Origin: Capsicum annuum
Lineage: Eukaryota > Streptophyta > Magnoliopsida > Solanales > Solanaceae
DNA: 64,000 bases
Direction: 5' to 3'
Assembly (NCBI RefSeq): GCF_002878395.1
Contig: NC_061115.1
Location: forward strand, 92,916,695-92,980,694
Shown: positions 48,855 to 58,707 of the stretch, one piece after another
How the letters are laid out: every line of letters starts with the position of its first letter
How positions within the stretch are numbered: position 1 is the stretch's first letter
Translations under genes and position numbers: made by a program
Notes under the pieces: generated by a model
Seen by the model: the letters and a program-made list of their open reading frames with translations, nothing else
Told to the model about the DNA's origin: nothing
The model's database searches: none

Positions 48855-49532
48855 GTGATAAACTCAAGAAATTTATGGCCAAGCTTAGCAACCTCTCGAT
48901 CAATATCCTATTGCTTGAACCAATCCAAGAAATTACATGCTAAGCTCATGAAGAAGTTGATGTTAAAGAATAAGTTTATCAAAGGTAACACGATTAAAGT
49001 CATACATGGTTATAGTGCTATCATGAGTAGAAAAATTATAGAAATGAAAGAGGCCCCCGGGGACTTTACCATTCCATGCACCAATGGAACACCTAAGTTT
49101 TAAAAAACTCTATGTGATCGTGGTGCGAGTGTTAATCTCATACCTTTTGCAATATATAAAAGGCTTGGATTGGTCATTCCTACTCCAATGTCAACGAGGT
49201 TTGTAATGGAAGACCGGTCTCTGAAGAAACCGGTTGGTGTTGTGTTTGACGTGTTGGTAAAAGTGGATAGATTCATTCTCCTAGCAGATTTTGTGGTGCT
49301 AGATTGTGAAATAGGACAAGTGGAACCTATAATTCTTGGTCGACCCTTTCTTTCCATAGGGAGATCTCTTGTTGATTTGGAGCTTAGGGAAATAAGGTTT
49401 AGAGTTCATAGTGGCAAAGTGTCCTTCTCTGTGTGCAAACCAAAGAAACAACCCATGGAACTTCAAGTGATATCAATGATTGATGTTGAAATTGAAGAAA
49501 TAAATGAGGGGGCCCTTGAGAACACAGCTTGA
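48855..49532 (+). pseudogene. Retropepsin-type protease, copy 2
   Basis: One frame with a single TAA at 49101. The domain reads APGDFTIPCTNGTPKF, then TLCDRGASVNLIPFAIYKRL, KKPVGVVFDVLVKVDRFILL, DFVVLDCEIGQVEPIILGRP, FLSIGRSLVDLELREIRFRV and VSFSVCKPKKQP. The active site is D-R-G-A-S (usually D-L-G-A-S or D-S-G), and the ILGRPFL motif is intact. The same protein sits at 37165-37593. The stretch before 49050 is the gag-pro linker. The C-terminal tail QVISMIDVEIEEINEGALEN runs to the stop at 49532. The antisense frame 49100-49357 is a shadow. Confidence 0.85.
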
Positions 49533-49545
49533 GAAACAATGAAGT

Positions 49546-49590
49546 AGTCGTGCCATGACGTAAACTAAGGCGCTATGTGGGAGTTAACCC
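49546..49590 (+). other. Conserved post-gag-pro motif, copy 2
   Basis: AGTCGTGCCATGACGTAAAC and TAAGGCGCTATGTGGGAG stand 14 bases after the protease stop, as in copy 1 and in the minus-strand element. Confidence 0.7.
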
Positions 49591-50610
49591 ACAAATGCCA
49601 AAAAATGGCTTATTTCCTTTATTTTTATTTTTATAGTATAGATTTTAAGTTTTATAAATTGAACAACCCATGTATTTATGGCGCTATAGAGTGTGTTGGA
49701 TGAGCTCGAGAAGGGGAAAATATGAAATTTTAGCATGCTGTACTGAATAAGGGAAAATCAATCCAAATATTAATTAAGCTAGACAGTTGAAAACAGAGGA
49801 TCATAAAAGCCTCCAATTACTTCAATAGTGGGACATTGGCCGTGATCGCAGTAACCCACGTGTCTTCGATCGCAGAACCTTGACCATAATCGTGGTCACA
49901 CCGGTCATATAACTATCTGAATCGCTATTACCCCCAACACTTCCTTCAAAACTTTTCTTTCTAATAAGACCCATTTCTGGCCAAATTGTGAGCACTCCAG
50001 AAGCATCCTTGTATCCATCTTGCATCACTTATCTGGTAGGTGCCTCGAATATATACGTTGATTGTTAAAAATATGCCATAGAATACATATTCTAGGAAAG
50101 GCATGAAATTATGATTTTCATGCATAAATGTTTCTTCAATTATACTTTTGTTGTGTTTAGCTGCTAGAATATGGTGTGCACATGAGTAGGAAAGTCATGA
50201 GAACCCAAATTATGTGTGAAATTGAGAAAAATGAAGAGTACACACCAAGTGTTTGATAAAAAGCCCAAATAAGTACTCACTAATGGTTTTTGCATTCTAA
50301 GGGCATAATCTAGTACGTAGTAGTTTTGTGAAACAATTTTAGTTTAAATCCTTATTTTAGAACATGCTTTGGGATTCAAAGTTGAATTTTCGAACATTGA
50401 AAAATTAGTTTAAATCTGGCTTGAGATACCATGATCACGCTAACCGAGGCTGATTTTTTGCTTGGGCCAAAAATTCTTCACTTTTAATTTTTGTCCAAAC
50501 AATACAAAGAACGCACCCCATGAGATTTATTGGATAATAGAGCATACTTTGTGCATTTAAAGATCAATGATTGATGTTGTTGTGTTGTCTTTCATTTTTT
50601 AGGATTATAT
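49591..50610 (+). other. Inter-ORF spacer with palindrome cluster, copy 2
   Basis: About 1 kb without coding potential. The cluster at 49838-49905 has CCGTGATCGCAG, TTCGATCGCAG and AATCGTGGTC. The spacer and its order of blocks match copy 1. An inverted frame at 49822-50028 is incidental. Confidence 0.6.
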
Positions 50611-51921
50611 CATGGAGGACTATGACCAAGTCTGATTCATAGAACCCAAGTGCCTCATAATCTACTATGGTGATCTTTCGAGGATAAGGCTGCTCCCGAA
50701 GAAAGGAATTTACTTGAAGAAAGTGCTAAAAAAGCTTCTGCTGTTTCATGACATGCTTGTGTCGATGAGATGGAATTGTTTCACCTCGGATTGTGGCATA
50801 GCCAATGAGCAATGAGTCCATGAATTTTACACTAACCTTAATATAATATCATTTTTGAACCCGTGATCCAATATAATTATTAGGATTCGGGGGAAGGAGG
50901 TGGACTTTGGGGCAGAACAAATCAATGATATCTATGGGCTCCCAAATTCAAATATGGGTTAGTTTTAAGAAAAAGGATGTGATATGCGAAATGGGTTAGA
51001 AGAAAAATTTTTCCCTGGAAAGTAAGTCTCTTGGATGGAAAAAAAGAAATATCTCTATGAATTACTTCACTGCCGAGGCTCGGATTTGGTTGAATATCAT
51101 ATGCAACCAAATCTTCCCTTCCACCCACATAACAGTAGTCCAAGATTTACGGGCTCGAATTCTTGCTTTTATCTTGATGTCATTCCTTTGAATATTGGTC
51201 AACTCGTGGTTTCTGACATAAAATTCTTTAAGAACAATGGTGGTACTGATCTCTCCTTTACCTCTTTGATTACTAAGCTTTGCAGGAGATCTGGGGTTGA
51301 CGATTACCATGGAGACACTTGGGTGCACCTTGGAACCCCATCTATCCTCTGAAAATTTTAGGTGAGGGCACACCAAGTAAACGTAAGAAAAGATAGATCG
51401 ACTTGGTAAAGTCGATATATGAGTAGCCTGCGTCTTATAGGATATCCAATACCAGGCCTCTTGAGGATATTAGGGTTGATATTACAGCCATTAGGGAGCT
51501 TGTTTCAGGTTTTCCCTGGGGGTTGGCAAAGCTCTCTAACACTCGCCACTCATATGTATCCCGATCTAATTATGAGAAGTATAAGAAAGACTAGAAGAAG
51601 TAGGGAGCTACCATTGCTGGGCTTGACAGAGCCTATTCATCCTTGGCATCATTACATCATGATCTCTAGCCCTCATATGTTAAGATGGTAAAAATGGAAA
51701 AGAAGAGAGATAAGTTCTTTAGCAAGATGTGGAAGGGGGTAAAGAGCCCATGGAAGGTCTTTAAACCCATGATAGACTGCCTTTCGCCCGAGTGGAAAGT
51801 GATGATGAGGCCCCAGCAGAATGTTTCTGTCCTAAGGATGCTGATGATGATGCAGAGACCGAGAGTAAAAGAAACTCTTGATCTGGTTTTAAGGAGTACC
51901 CTTATCTCTCCCTTTTCTTGA
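50611..51921 (+). pseudogene. Putative plant transposon protein, copy 2
   Basis: Start ATG 50611 (MEDYDQV, then a stop where copy 1 has Trp). Blocks in order are LPKKGIYLKKVLKKLLLFHD, ANEQ-VHEFYTNLNII, IRIRGKEVDFGAEQINDIYG followed by LPNSNMG (50880-50960), SMNYFTAEARIWLNIICNQI (51055-51115), HITVVQDLRARILAFIL (51125-51180) and, in another frame, IPLNIGQLVVSDIKFFKNNG with FTSLITKLCRRSGVDDYHGD (51180-51320). A C-terminal part has VKMEKKRDKFFSKMWKGVKS and PWKVFKPMID (51685-51790). It is longer than the copy 1 remnant but broken by at least five stops and three frameshifts. Confidence 0.75.
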
Positions 51922-53008
51922 TTATTTATGCAATGACAACACTACTACCTTTTTAGTTGGGGGTATCTTTCGACGTAATCATTTGATTTGGTCCTATATT
52001 ATTGATATTTTGGATTCTATTTTGTTCTTTAGGATGATTTTTATTTTTATTTGGGTTGTAATATTCGGGCACTCTGATAGTGCCCAATATTTTTATGGAT
52101 TAGTTATTTTGTTCTTAAAATTCTAATTTATCTTTATTTTACTTATGGCTATATCAGATGAGCTTTTCCTTATGATAGATTGAATGAAGACATGCTTAAG
52201 GGAAAAACATTTTTATTGGTTAGGGGAAGTCTGAGCACCCGTGGCATTGAGGTCATAAATGCAAGGGAAATCTGAGTACCTATGGCCTTTTGAATTTGGG
52301 ATAACACTTATACATATGGCGAAGTCTGAGTAGCCATATGGTTTGCCCGTATGTAAGCCAAAATGTTAGACGAAGGCTTAGGTTGGTGCCACAGTTAGCA
52401 AATTGTTTGTGGGGAAAATGCAAAGCAAACACCCCCTTCCCTCCAAATTTTTTTGAAAATCAAACGCATGGACATGAATGACGTTGTAACAATTATTTTT
52501 TTCATTTTGTGACTCCAAAAATTTTATCTTGTGAAAATTGGTAGATACTCTATTTTTTCCTCTAGTGGGAGGGGCAATTGAGCCTTATTGGCAAATTTTC
52601 ATACCGTGTGTGGTGAGCTTATTTTTCCAAATCTCATGTGTACTTGTACTATCTAGAACTTCCCCCATTAGTCTCTCAATGATAATTGTGATTGTATTTG
52701 GTTGGTGAGATAATCCTAGGCCATCTTTGTGACATTGGTTGTCCACTATTGTCTAAAAAGCCTACCCTTGCATAGATGTTATCCCTAGTCACCCACTTTG
52801 TGCCTTTTGACCTTTCTTAAGCAAACACAATGCAAGTTGTGAGCCTTTCCATTCTTATCCCTCATTTGAACCGTCCACCATGAACTAGAAAAGTGCAAAT
52901 TGAGGCTAATAACCTAATTTGGGGTTTGCAAAGATTGGAAGAGGTAACTTTAGGGCACGAAATTGTAAGTGAGTGCCTAAGAGGTTAAGCATTGAAAACA
53001 AATGAGCT
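51922..53008 (+). other. 3' internal region, truncated
   Basis: To 52402 it matches copy 1. From 52403 on it is unique here, and 52885-53008 match 44869-44990. It is cut where gypsy leader sequence begins. No coding motif. Confidence 0.6.
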
Positions 53009-53093
53009 CAAATATAGATGCAAATATCTATGTATTAATCCATGAGACTCTACTAGATATCTTTCTCATTTACTTATGAGATTAGTGAACCCT

Positions 53094-53106
53094 AGATCTG
53101 ATACTA
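53094..53106 (-). other. Primer binding site, tRNA-iMet type, worn
   Basis: The plus strand AGATCTGATACTA keeps 10 of 13 positions of GGCTCTGATACCA. Its place directly left of an LTR edge shows a minus-strand element whose 5' LTR starts at 53110. Only about 85 bases of leader remain to its left. Confidence 0.65.
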
Positions 53107-53109
53107 ATT

Positions 53110-53695
53110 TGTCACAAAAAATTATGGTCAAGATTACACCTATATCGATCCAACCTTGGTAGATAAGCCTAGCAACCAAAAAAATCAAATAAAGATAGAA
53201 AGATTAAATAATATAGAAAATGTGAGATTTGTATAATAAAGTCAGGTAATTCACATAGATAACATAGATTTAAAGGAAATATAATCAATCCTAAAACCAA
53301 GTCTTATAATCAGAAGAGAATCTAAGTACAAATCCAAATAATTGATCATACTATAGAAGTCTATCTTTGATAAACTATAATATGGAGAGGTATAGATGTA
53401 TCCCATAACACTGGAGTGAACTAGTACCTTGAATGTTAGCTCTCCATGCATGAATTATCCACTGCAGGTCACACTCATACTAAGATCGACACCAAAAGGG
53501 CACAAAAGTAGGAGTGAGTATGGTCTACATGTACTCAGTCGGTATCCTAGGATAACTGAGCAAAGCAGAAAATAAAAACATAAAGAAAACTATAAACACT
53601 TACACCTACAAGCAAAAAAGTTCCCAAATGGTAGCTCACACCGTCTTAACCAACAGTTCTAAGATACACGATCAAAACAAAACAACTAAATCCAT

Positions 53696-53729
<34 letters not shown>

Positions 53730-54194
53730 AAGGAATACAAACATATCAACAAGTATATGCAAAATAAAATGAAAGATGCAAATGTAATGCAATGCAAAGA
53801 TATAGTGATTTTTGAACTTACGTATACACCTTCCCAGACTCAAACGCATTGATAGGACCCATAGGAAGTTCACAACCCATATACTATAAAAATAGCAACA
53901 AATCATAATGGGAATGACCTTGACCTAGATTTCCAATATCTTCTTACAATCGACCTTGCTGGAAATGACCTCGGCCTAGGATTTGATTAAGAAAATTCAT
54001 TTTTCTTTCAAAATCCTATTGACTTATTATCGTCAAGTCTCATAAATATCTATAGATGATATGAAGGTATAATGATCATAACCATAGGTGTAAAATTGAC
54101 AATAATTTAATACAGATATGAATGAGTTCAAAATCTACTCCATATGACAATGATTCATGATATAAGCCATTATAGGGCATCACTAGTATGTATA
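53110..54194 (-). repeat. Gypsy LTR fragment (first of two)
   Basis: It starts TGTCAC on the plus strand and resembles 54195-55700, with GACTATGGTC-like, GTACT-AGT-GGTAT and GGTAGCTCACACC blocks in both. It breaks off where the second LTR starts. It includes an (AT)n run (53698-53727). Frames of 74-86 codons across that run are artefacts of the repeat. Confidence 0.6.
53698..53727. repeat. (AT)n microsatellite
   Basis: About 15 uninterrupted AT units inside the LTR fragment. Confidence 0.95.
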
Positions 54195-55748
54195 TATCAC
54201 AACCCAAAATCCAAGGGTCATTATGGCACTCGTTGTGGCAAACCTTAACAAGTAATACTATCACATAAGCTAATACACAAAGGGGAAAAGATAGAAATAC
54301 CCCCAATTTAGGGCTTTTTAGAACGAAGCCAAACCATATAAGTATAATAAGTACGGAAGGAATATAATCAACAACGCAACCATAACTCCCAAAACCTGGT
54401 GTCAACGATATAAGAATCTATCTTATATAACTCAAATCCAAATTAAATACATAAGATATCCAAATACAAGAAAAACTCTATTTGAAATTAAAGTAAAGTC
54501 ATAGTCTATAAGAAAGGTAATACAAGACATCCAGATGCTTAGAGGCTAACCACTACTTTGAAAGCTTTAATAATTTCCCGAGTCAAGTAAGCTGAGGCAC
54601 ACTCTAGCTAGAACGAGCACTGAAAGGGTGCAACAAGCATGACTATGGTCCACTTGTACTAAGTAGGTATCATAGGCCGACCAAGAAAAGTAGTAAATAA
54701 AGCATACAAAATATACTCCAAGGACACATCACCTGCAATCAGAAAATGTCCCATAATGGTAGCTAACACCACCTGCACTTGTAGTTCTACAATATCCATA
54801 CATAATACAACAACACACCAGATAGGGATACAAATCTACACAATATCACATACAAGTCGAACAAAAGAGGAACATGTATAAATAAGATCATCAGGTACAA
54901 ATAAAAGAAAATAGAACAATTAGACATTAATAAGTCAAGATATAGAACAAATAGATAGTTGAAAAGTCAATATATTAATAAAATCACAATAAAAACACAA
55001 TAAAGAAAGTGCAATATATATGATAATGATGCATGAGGTCATCGCACAACCTCCAAGATCATTGCATAATCCCCATATACACCTACGAAGGAAAGCCTCC
55101 CAGCGTGGGACCCATAAGTGGTTCATCATCCCATATACAATCCATATATATCCATATCCATATCCATATCCATATCTCCTCCCCGTCACATCCCTTGGGG
55201 ACGGTTTTATACGATGTCATACTTTCTATCATAAAAAAGGTACTGCCAATGTTTGTCAGGTGTTACCATGGTGGTAGTATTTGTTTCATGAATGAGTATG
55301 ATATGAGAATGTAAGGCTCACAACCAAGAACAACTAGTATTTCCACAATAAAACACATGATATAATACAAAAACCAACCATAATGATACATTTTCATAAC
55401 CACATGAGACAATAACCACTTATTATTTCTGGTTATCTATAAATTTCTAGATATTTCATATTCTAAAAGTATAAATACATATATCACAATACTACAAAGG
55501 TATCACAATATGTATTTGCAATAACACAATAAATTTATTCACATGTACATAAGGCTATCAATATCATATAGGACCCCACACGGTCATACATATCACATAA
55601 TATCTCAATTTCAATAATTTTATCATATATAGGCCACATAGGGTCACGACACATAGATAGTCATTTTTCATGATTAGTTCCCACCTGTAACATGCATATG
55701 TACCAATAATTACAACCTAACCTAGTCTTAAAGAGTTAAGTCATAACC
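54195..55748 (-). repeat. 3' LTR of the gypsy element, part 1
   Basis: It starts TATCACAACCCAAAATCCAA, the edge typical of such LTRs (TGTCACGACCC). It includes a (TATCCA)n run. Frames of 84-109 codons here are on both strands of the same sequence and show no domain. Confidence 0.65.
55139..55178. repeat. (TATCCA)n microsatellite
   Basis: About five near-perfect units of ATATCC, giving Tyr-Gly and Ile-His-style low-complexity frames on the two strands. Confidence 0.9.
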
Positions 55749-56473
55749 TTATATGAGCCAAAGGGACATCATAGCTTTTGATGACATCATTCGACGCTCA
55801 TACATGTATACTCAAACTTTGGTCATATTGAGGGTACAATAACATGCATGTAGGAATTGTTTTGAGCTTACAATGGAGTAAAACAATATTTTAAAGATTG
55901 CTTGGGACTTGTGTTGATGCCTACGAAAGGGTTCAAAGAGGTTTCACATTTTAAAGCTTGAAGAAGAAGGAGGGACCACATCTTTGGAGCATTGGAGGGG
56001 TGGACTTGGAGTGTAAAAACTCATTAAGGGTGTTTTACTCATTTTGTGTCTTTTTTTTTCACTCCATAGAGACCCCTTTTCATTAACGGTATATTGGTCC
56101 TTTATGTAATAAGCTATCAATATACTCTTTAGGCTTATTTTCTCATTAGTTTATTATTGATATTTGAAATACTTCTTCTTCTCTCTTTGAGAGTGTAGTT
56201 TAGGGCTTGGAAAAGCCAAGTAGTGTAGGACTTGGAAAAGTTATTATTGATCCTTGCTTAGAAATAGTGGTTGTAAGGAGGATTTAATTCCCTTAGTAGT
56301 CACCATAATAGTTTAGCATTGCCATTGTGTGTCTTAGAGGTCTTATCATTTGATACATGATTTGATTCCTATTTCTTGTAATCTCGTATGTCTAACTATC
56401 TATCTTACTTTATTACATTTGTTTGTTATCTTATTTCTCTTAGTCTTTATCTCTTTAGGTCATTCTCTTATCA
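55749..56473 (+). repeat. 5' LTR of the 6-kb element
   Basis: It aligns end to end with 61062-61785. Shared blocks include CATAGCTTTTGATGACATCA, TCTTTGGAGCATTGGAGGGG, GAGTGTAGTTTAGGGCTTGG and TTCCTATTTCTTGTAATCTC. The GGGCTTGGAAAAG phrase occurs twice in tandem in each LTR. Confidence 0.85.
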
Positions 56474-56475
56474 GT

Positions 56476-56487
56476 TAGTATCAACAA
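56476..56487 (+). other. Primer binding site, tRNA-iMet type, worn
   Basis: TAGTATCAACAA keeps most of TGGTATCAGAGC and stands two bases after the 5' LTR. Confidence 0.6.
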
Positions 56488-57798
56488 CTATGTATTATAG
56501 TTGTTCCCATAACTCTAAGTCTTGGATTATTGATTACCTTTAAGAAAATTAAAAAAAAAGAGTGTAGAAAATGAAAATTTCACATAAAAACGTTATTAAC
56601 CCATTTTTATGTTTGGAGATAATTTATAACTTAGATCTACTTAGATTTTGTGTGTTTTATTAGTTTCTAGTGCTAGATCCTTGTTCCCTAGCAGTAATAG
56701 AATCTAGATCTAAGATTTGAGCAAGATCCAGGTTGTTTTAAGTATTCAACCATTGTTGAACTTGTGTTTGAAGCTTTTGGAAGGTGGATTTCGTGTGGTG
56801 TGTTGTGGTTGTGACATTTATGGACTGATTTTGTGATATTTGTGTTTGGGTTGGCAAAGAGACCTTAGATCTTCCAGAAAATTTAAATTTGGATGTCATT
56901 AGCCTCGTGGTCAACATTGGTCAACACTTGAATATTTTTGGTGTTCTTCCTCATCTTCATATCTTGTTGAGGAAGAATATTCAAAAGTAGGTGTTTGATC
57001 TTTAAATAGAAGGAAAGAGAGTGTAGTACTTGTTCAAGGATATTTCCAAGCACCTTCCTAGTCATCCAAAAGAAAGAAAACAACAAAAGTGAAGGAATAA
57101 TCAAGTACAAGTACAAGTACAAGGGGGGACCAATTCAATTCAAATTCATTTGAAGCTTGAAAAGGCTCAAAAAATCTTGCGATTTACCCCCAAAAGCGAA
57201 TATACACTCTTGAAATTGAAGATTTGCTAAACCTCAAAGTGAAGAACATATAAAAAATTGCAAATTATCGTCCAATCACAAGCTGCCACATTATCACTTT
57301 GCGCACCGATATTTTTAGCTCAAATTTTTGGATTCTTAGTTTCTATTCTTGTTTCTTAGTTGCATTTTTTATTGATTCCATCACTGATTGGTAAACTAGT
57401 AACTATCTACCAGGTTTTTAATTAGTTTTGACTCCTTGTTTCATGTTTTCATTCTTTGTGTGCTTTTCTCGTTTTGATTCATTGAAATTCTTTGTTTCAA
57501 GTTAGTAAGTTGATTTTTCTATTTTGTGTCTTGATTCAATCAACTAAGAATCTATTCTATCCACTAAGTATTTATTGACACCTTGTTGACTACCTAAGTA
57601 TAAGTAATTTTTATTATTCTCCACTCCAATTGTAAGGATCACAAAGTTGAGTGTATATGAGTGTTGGTAAGGAGATTTTACTACTAAGTTTGTTTGTTCA
57701 TTTTGTATGTACAAGGTTATATGAGGGAAATATACCTTGGTAGCCTCGGATTATTGTGACTACAACATGGGAGAATATGTTGTAGAGAGGGATTTTAT
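56488..57798 (+). other. Leader and unreadable gag N-terminus
   Basis: No domain is visible in any frame over 1.3 kb. The 79-codon minus-strand frame at 56883 is not supported by any family. It is probably untranslated leader and strongly decayed gag. Confidence 0.5.
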
Positions 57799-58690
57799 GG
57801 CTACGATGATGTTGGAGATTATGGGGGCTATGAATATAGCCATGACAAAGATATGGACAGAATTGAGAGTTATGGTTTTGAGGTAGAAAATAAGGTGAAT
57901 GAAGTTCCTAGTGATTATGGTGAATATGGAGATGATATAGGGCCTTGTGATGGTTATTATGATGAAGTTGGGGCATGTGAGGAGTCTTAAACTTCCCACT
58001 CCGAACCTAGAATTGGTGTAAGGTATAACCCCTTTCTTCGCAAAGCTTATGAGAACCATGATTAGAGTGCACGTGTAGAGCATGAAGATTCATATTATTC
58101 ACCTAGTAGTACATCTTATCAAGGTCGAAGTGGTGTGAATGGGTATACTAGCTATAGTGTAGCTTGTCCTAAGAGAAGAAGAGAGAATGGGTTGTCCTAA
58201 ACTCTATCATATTGATCCTAGGAGTAGTGTTCACTCCGAAAAGGTACACATTTATAGGGTACCGGGCTGTATTTTAGTGCTAGATGATTGTCACCATAAG
58301 AACTACATCATGCCACCAATTATTCACTATTTGGGGTTGTTTTGAGAACCTTTACTTGTTCCATATTCCTTGGACAAATATAAGGTTACCGAGAGAGTGA
58401 GGGTTGTCTTCATCCAATTTGAATACTATAAGGAGATATGGTGTGATATCTTCCCCTTGACACCATGTCATGTATGCTTGGGTGCCGTTTGGTTTGCACT
58501 ACATAGATTTCCAAATATGCTAAATTGGCCTAAGGTGGTAGCGGACCATTAGGGAAATTATCTCATTACCTCAATTCTTCCCAAACCACAAAGATATATG
58601 ATTACTTACTCCAAGCTAAATAATTATGAGAGACAAAAAATTAAGAGGAGTAAAGGTGTGCAAGGTGGCAATCGAAGAGTCGAAAAAAAC
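57799..58690 (+). pseudogene. Gag C-terminus and protease-like domain, broken
   Basis: From 57799 one frame reads an acidic Gly/Tyr-rich stretch (GYDDVGDYGGYEYSHDKDMD, IESYGFEVENKVNEVPSDYG), then RIGVRYNPFLRKAYENHD and EDSYYSPSSTSYQGRSGVNG. It resembles the linker before protease in several plant gag proteins. A frame change brings a retropepsin-like part: DDCHHKNYIM-PPIIHYLGL (58285-58340), then KYKVTERVRVVFIQFEYYKE, IWCDIFPLTPCHVCLGAVWF and NWPKVVADH (58370-58552). The D-x-G active-site triplet is not preserved (D-D-C), and the usual LGRPW is LGAVW. Stops at about 57988 and 58062 and later ones break it. The minus-strand frame 57760-58083 is its shadow. Confidence 0.65.
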
Positions 58691-58707
58691 AGGTTGTGTA
58701 GAAATAA

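Larger units (their letters stand above)
45740..53008 (+). mobile_element. Athila/Tat-like gag-pro element, 3' truncated
   Basis: LTR, primer site, gag (47305-48725), protease (48855-49532), conserved motif (49546), spacer with palindrome cluster, plant-transposon-domain protein (50611-51921) and 3' internal sequence up to 53008. There it is replaced by another element's sequence. No RT, RNase H or integrase is found between protease and the 3' end, so it is non-autonomous in its present form. Confidence 0.75.

Noticed and set aside
53628..53906. Frames with Ile-Tyr runs
   Set aside because: Produced by the (AT)n microsatellite at 53698-53727.
54076..54405. 109-codon minus-strand frame
   Set aside because: It crosses the LTR edge at 54195, so it joins two unrelated sequences; no domain.
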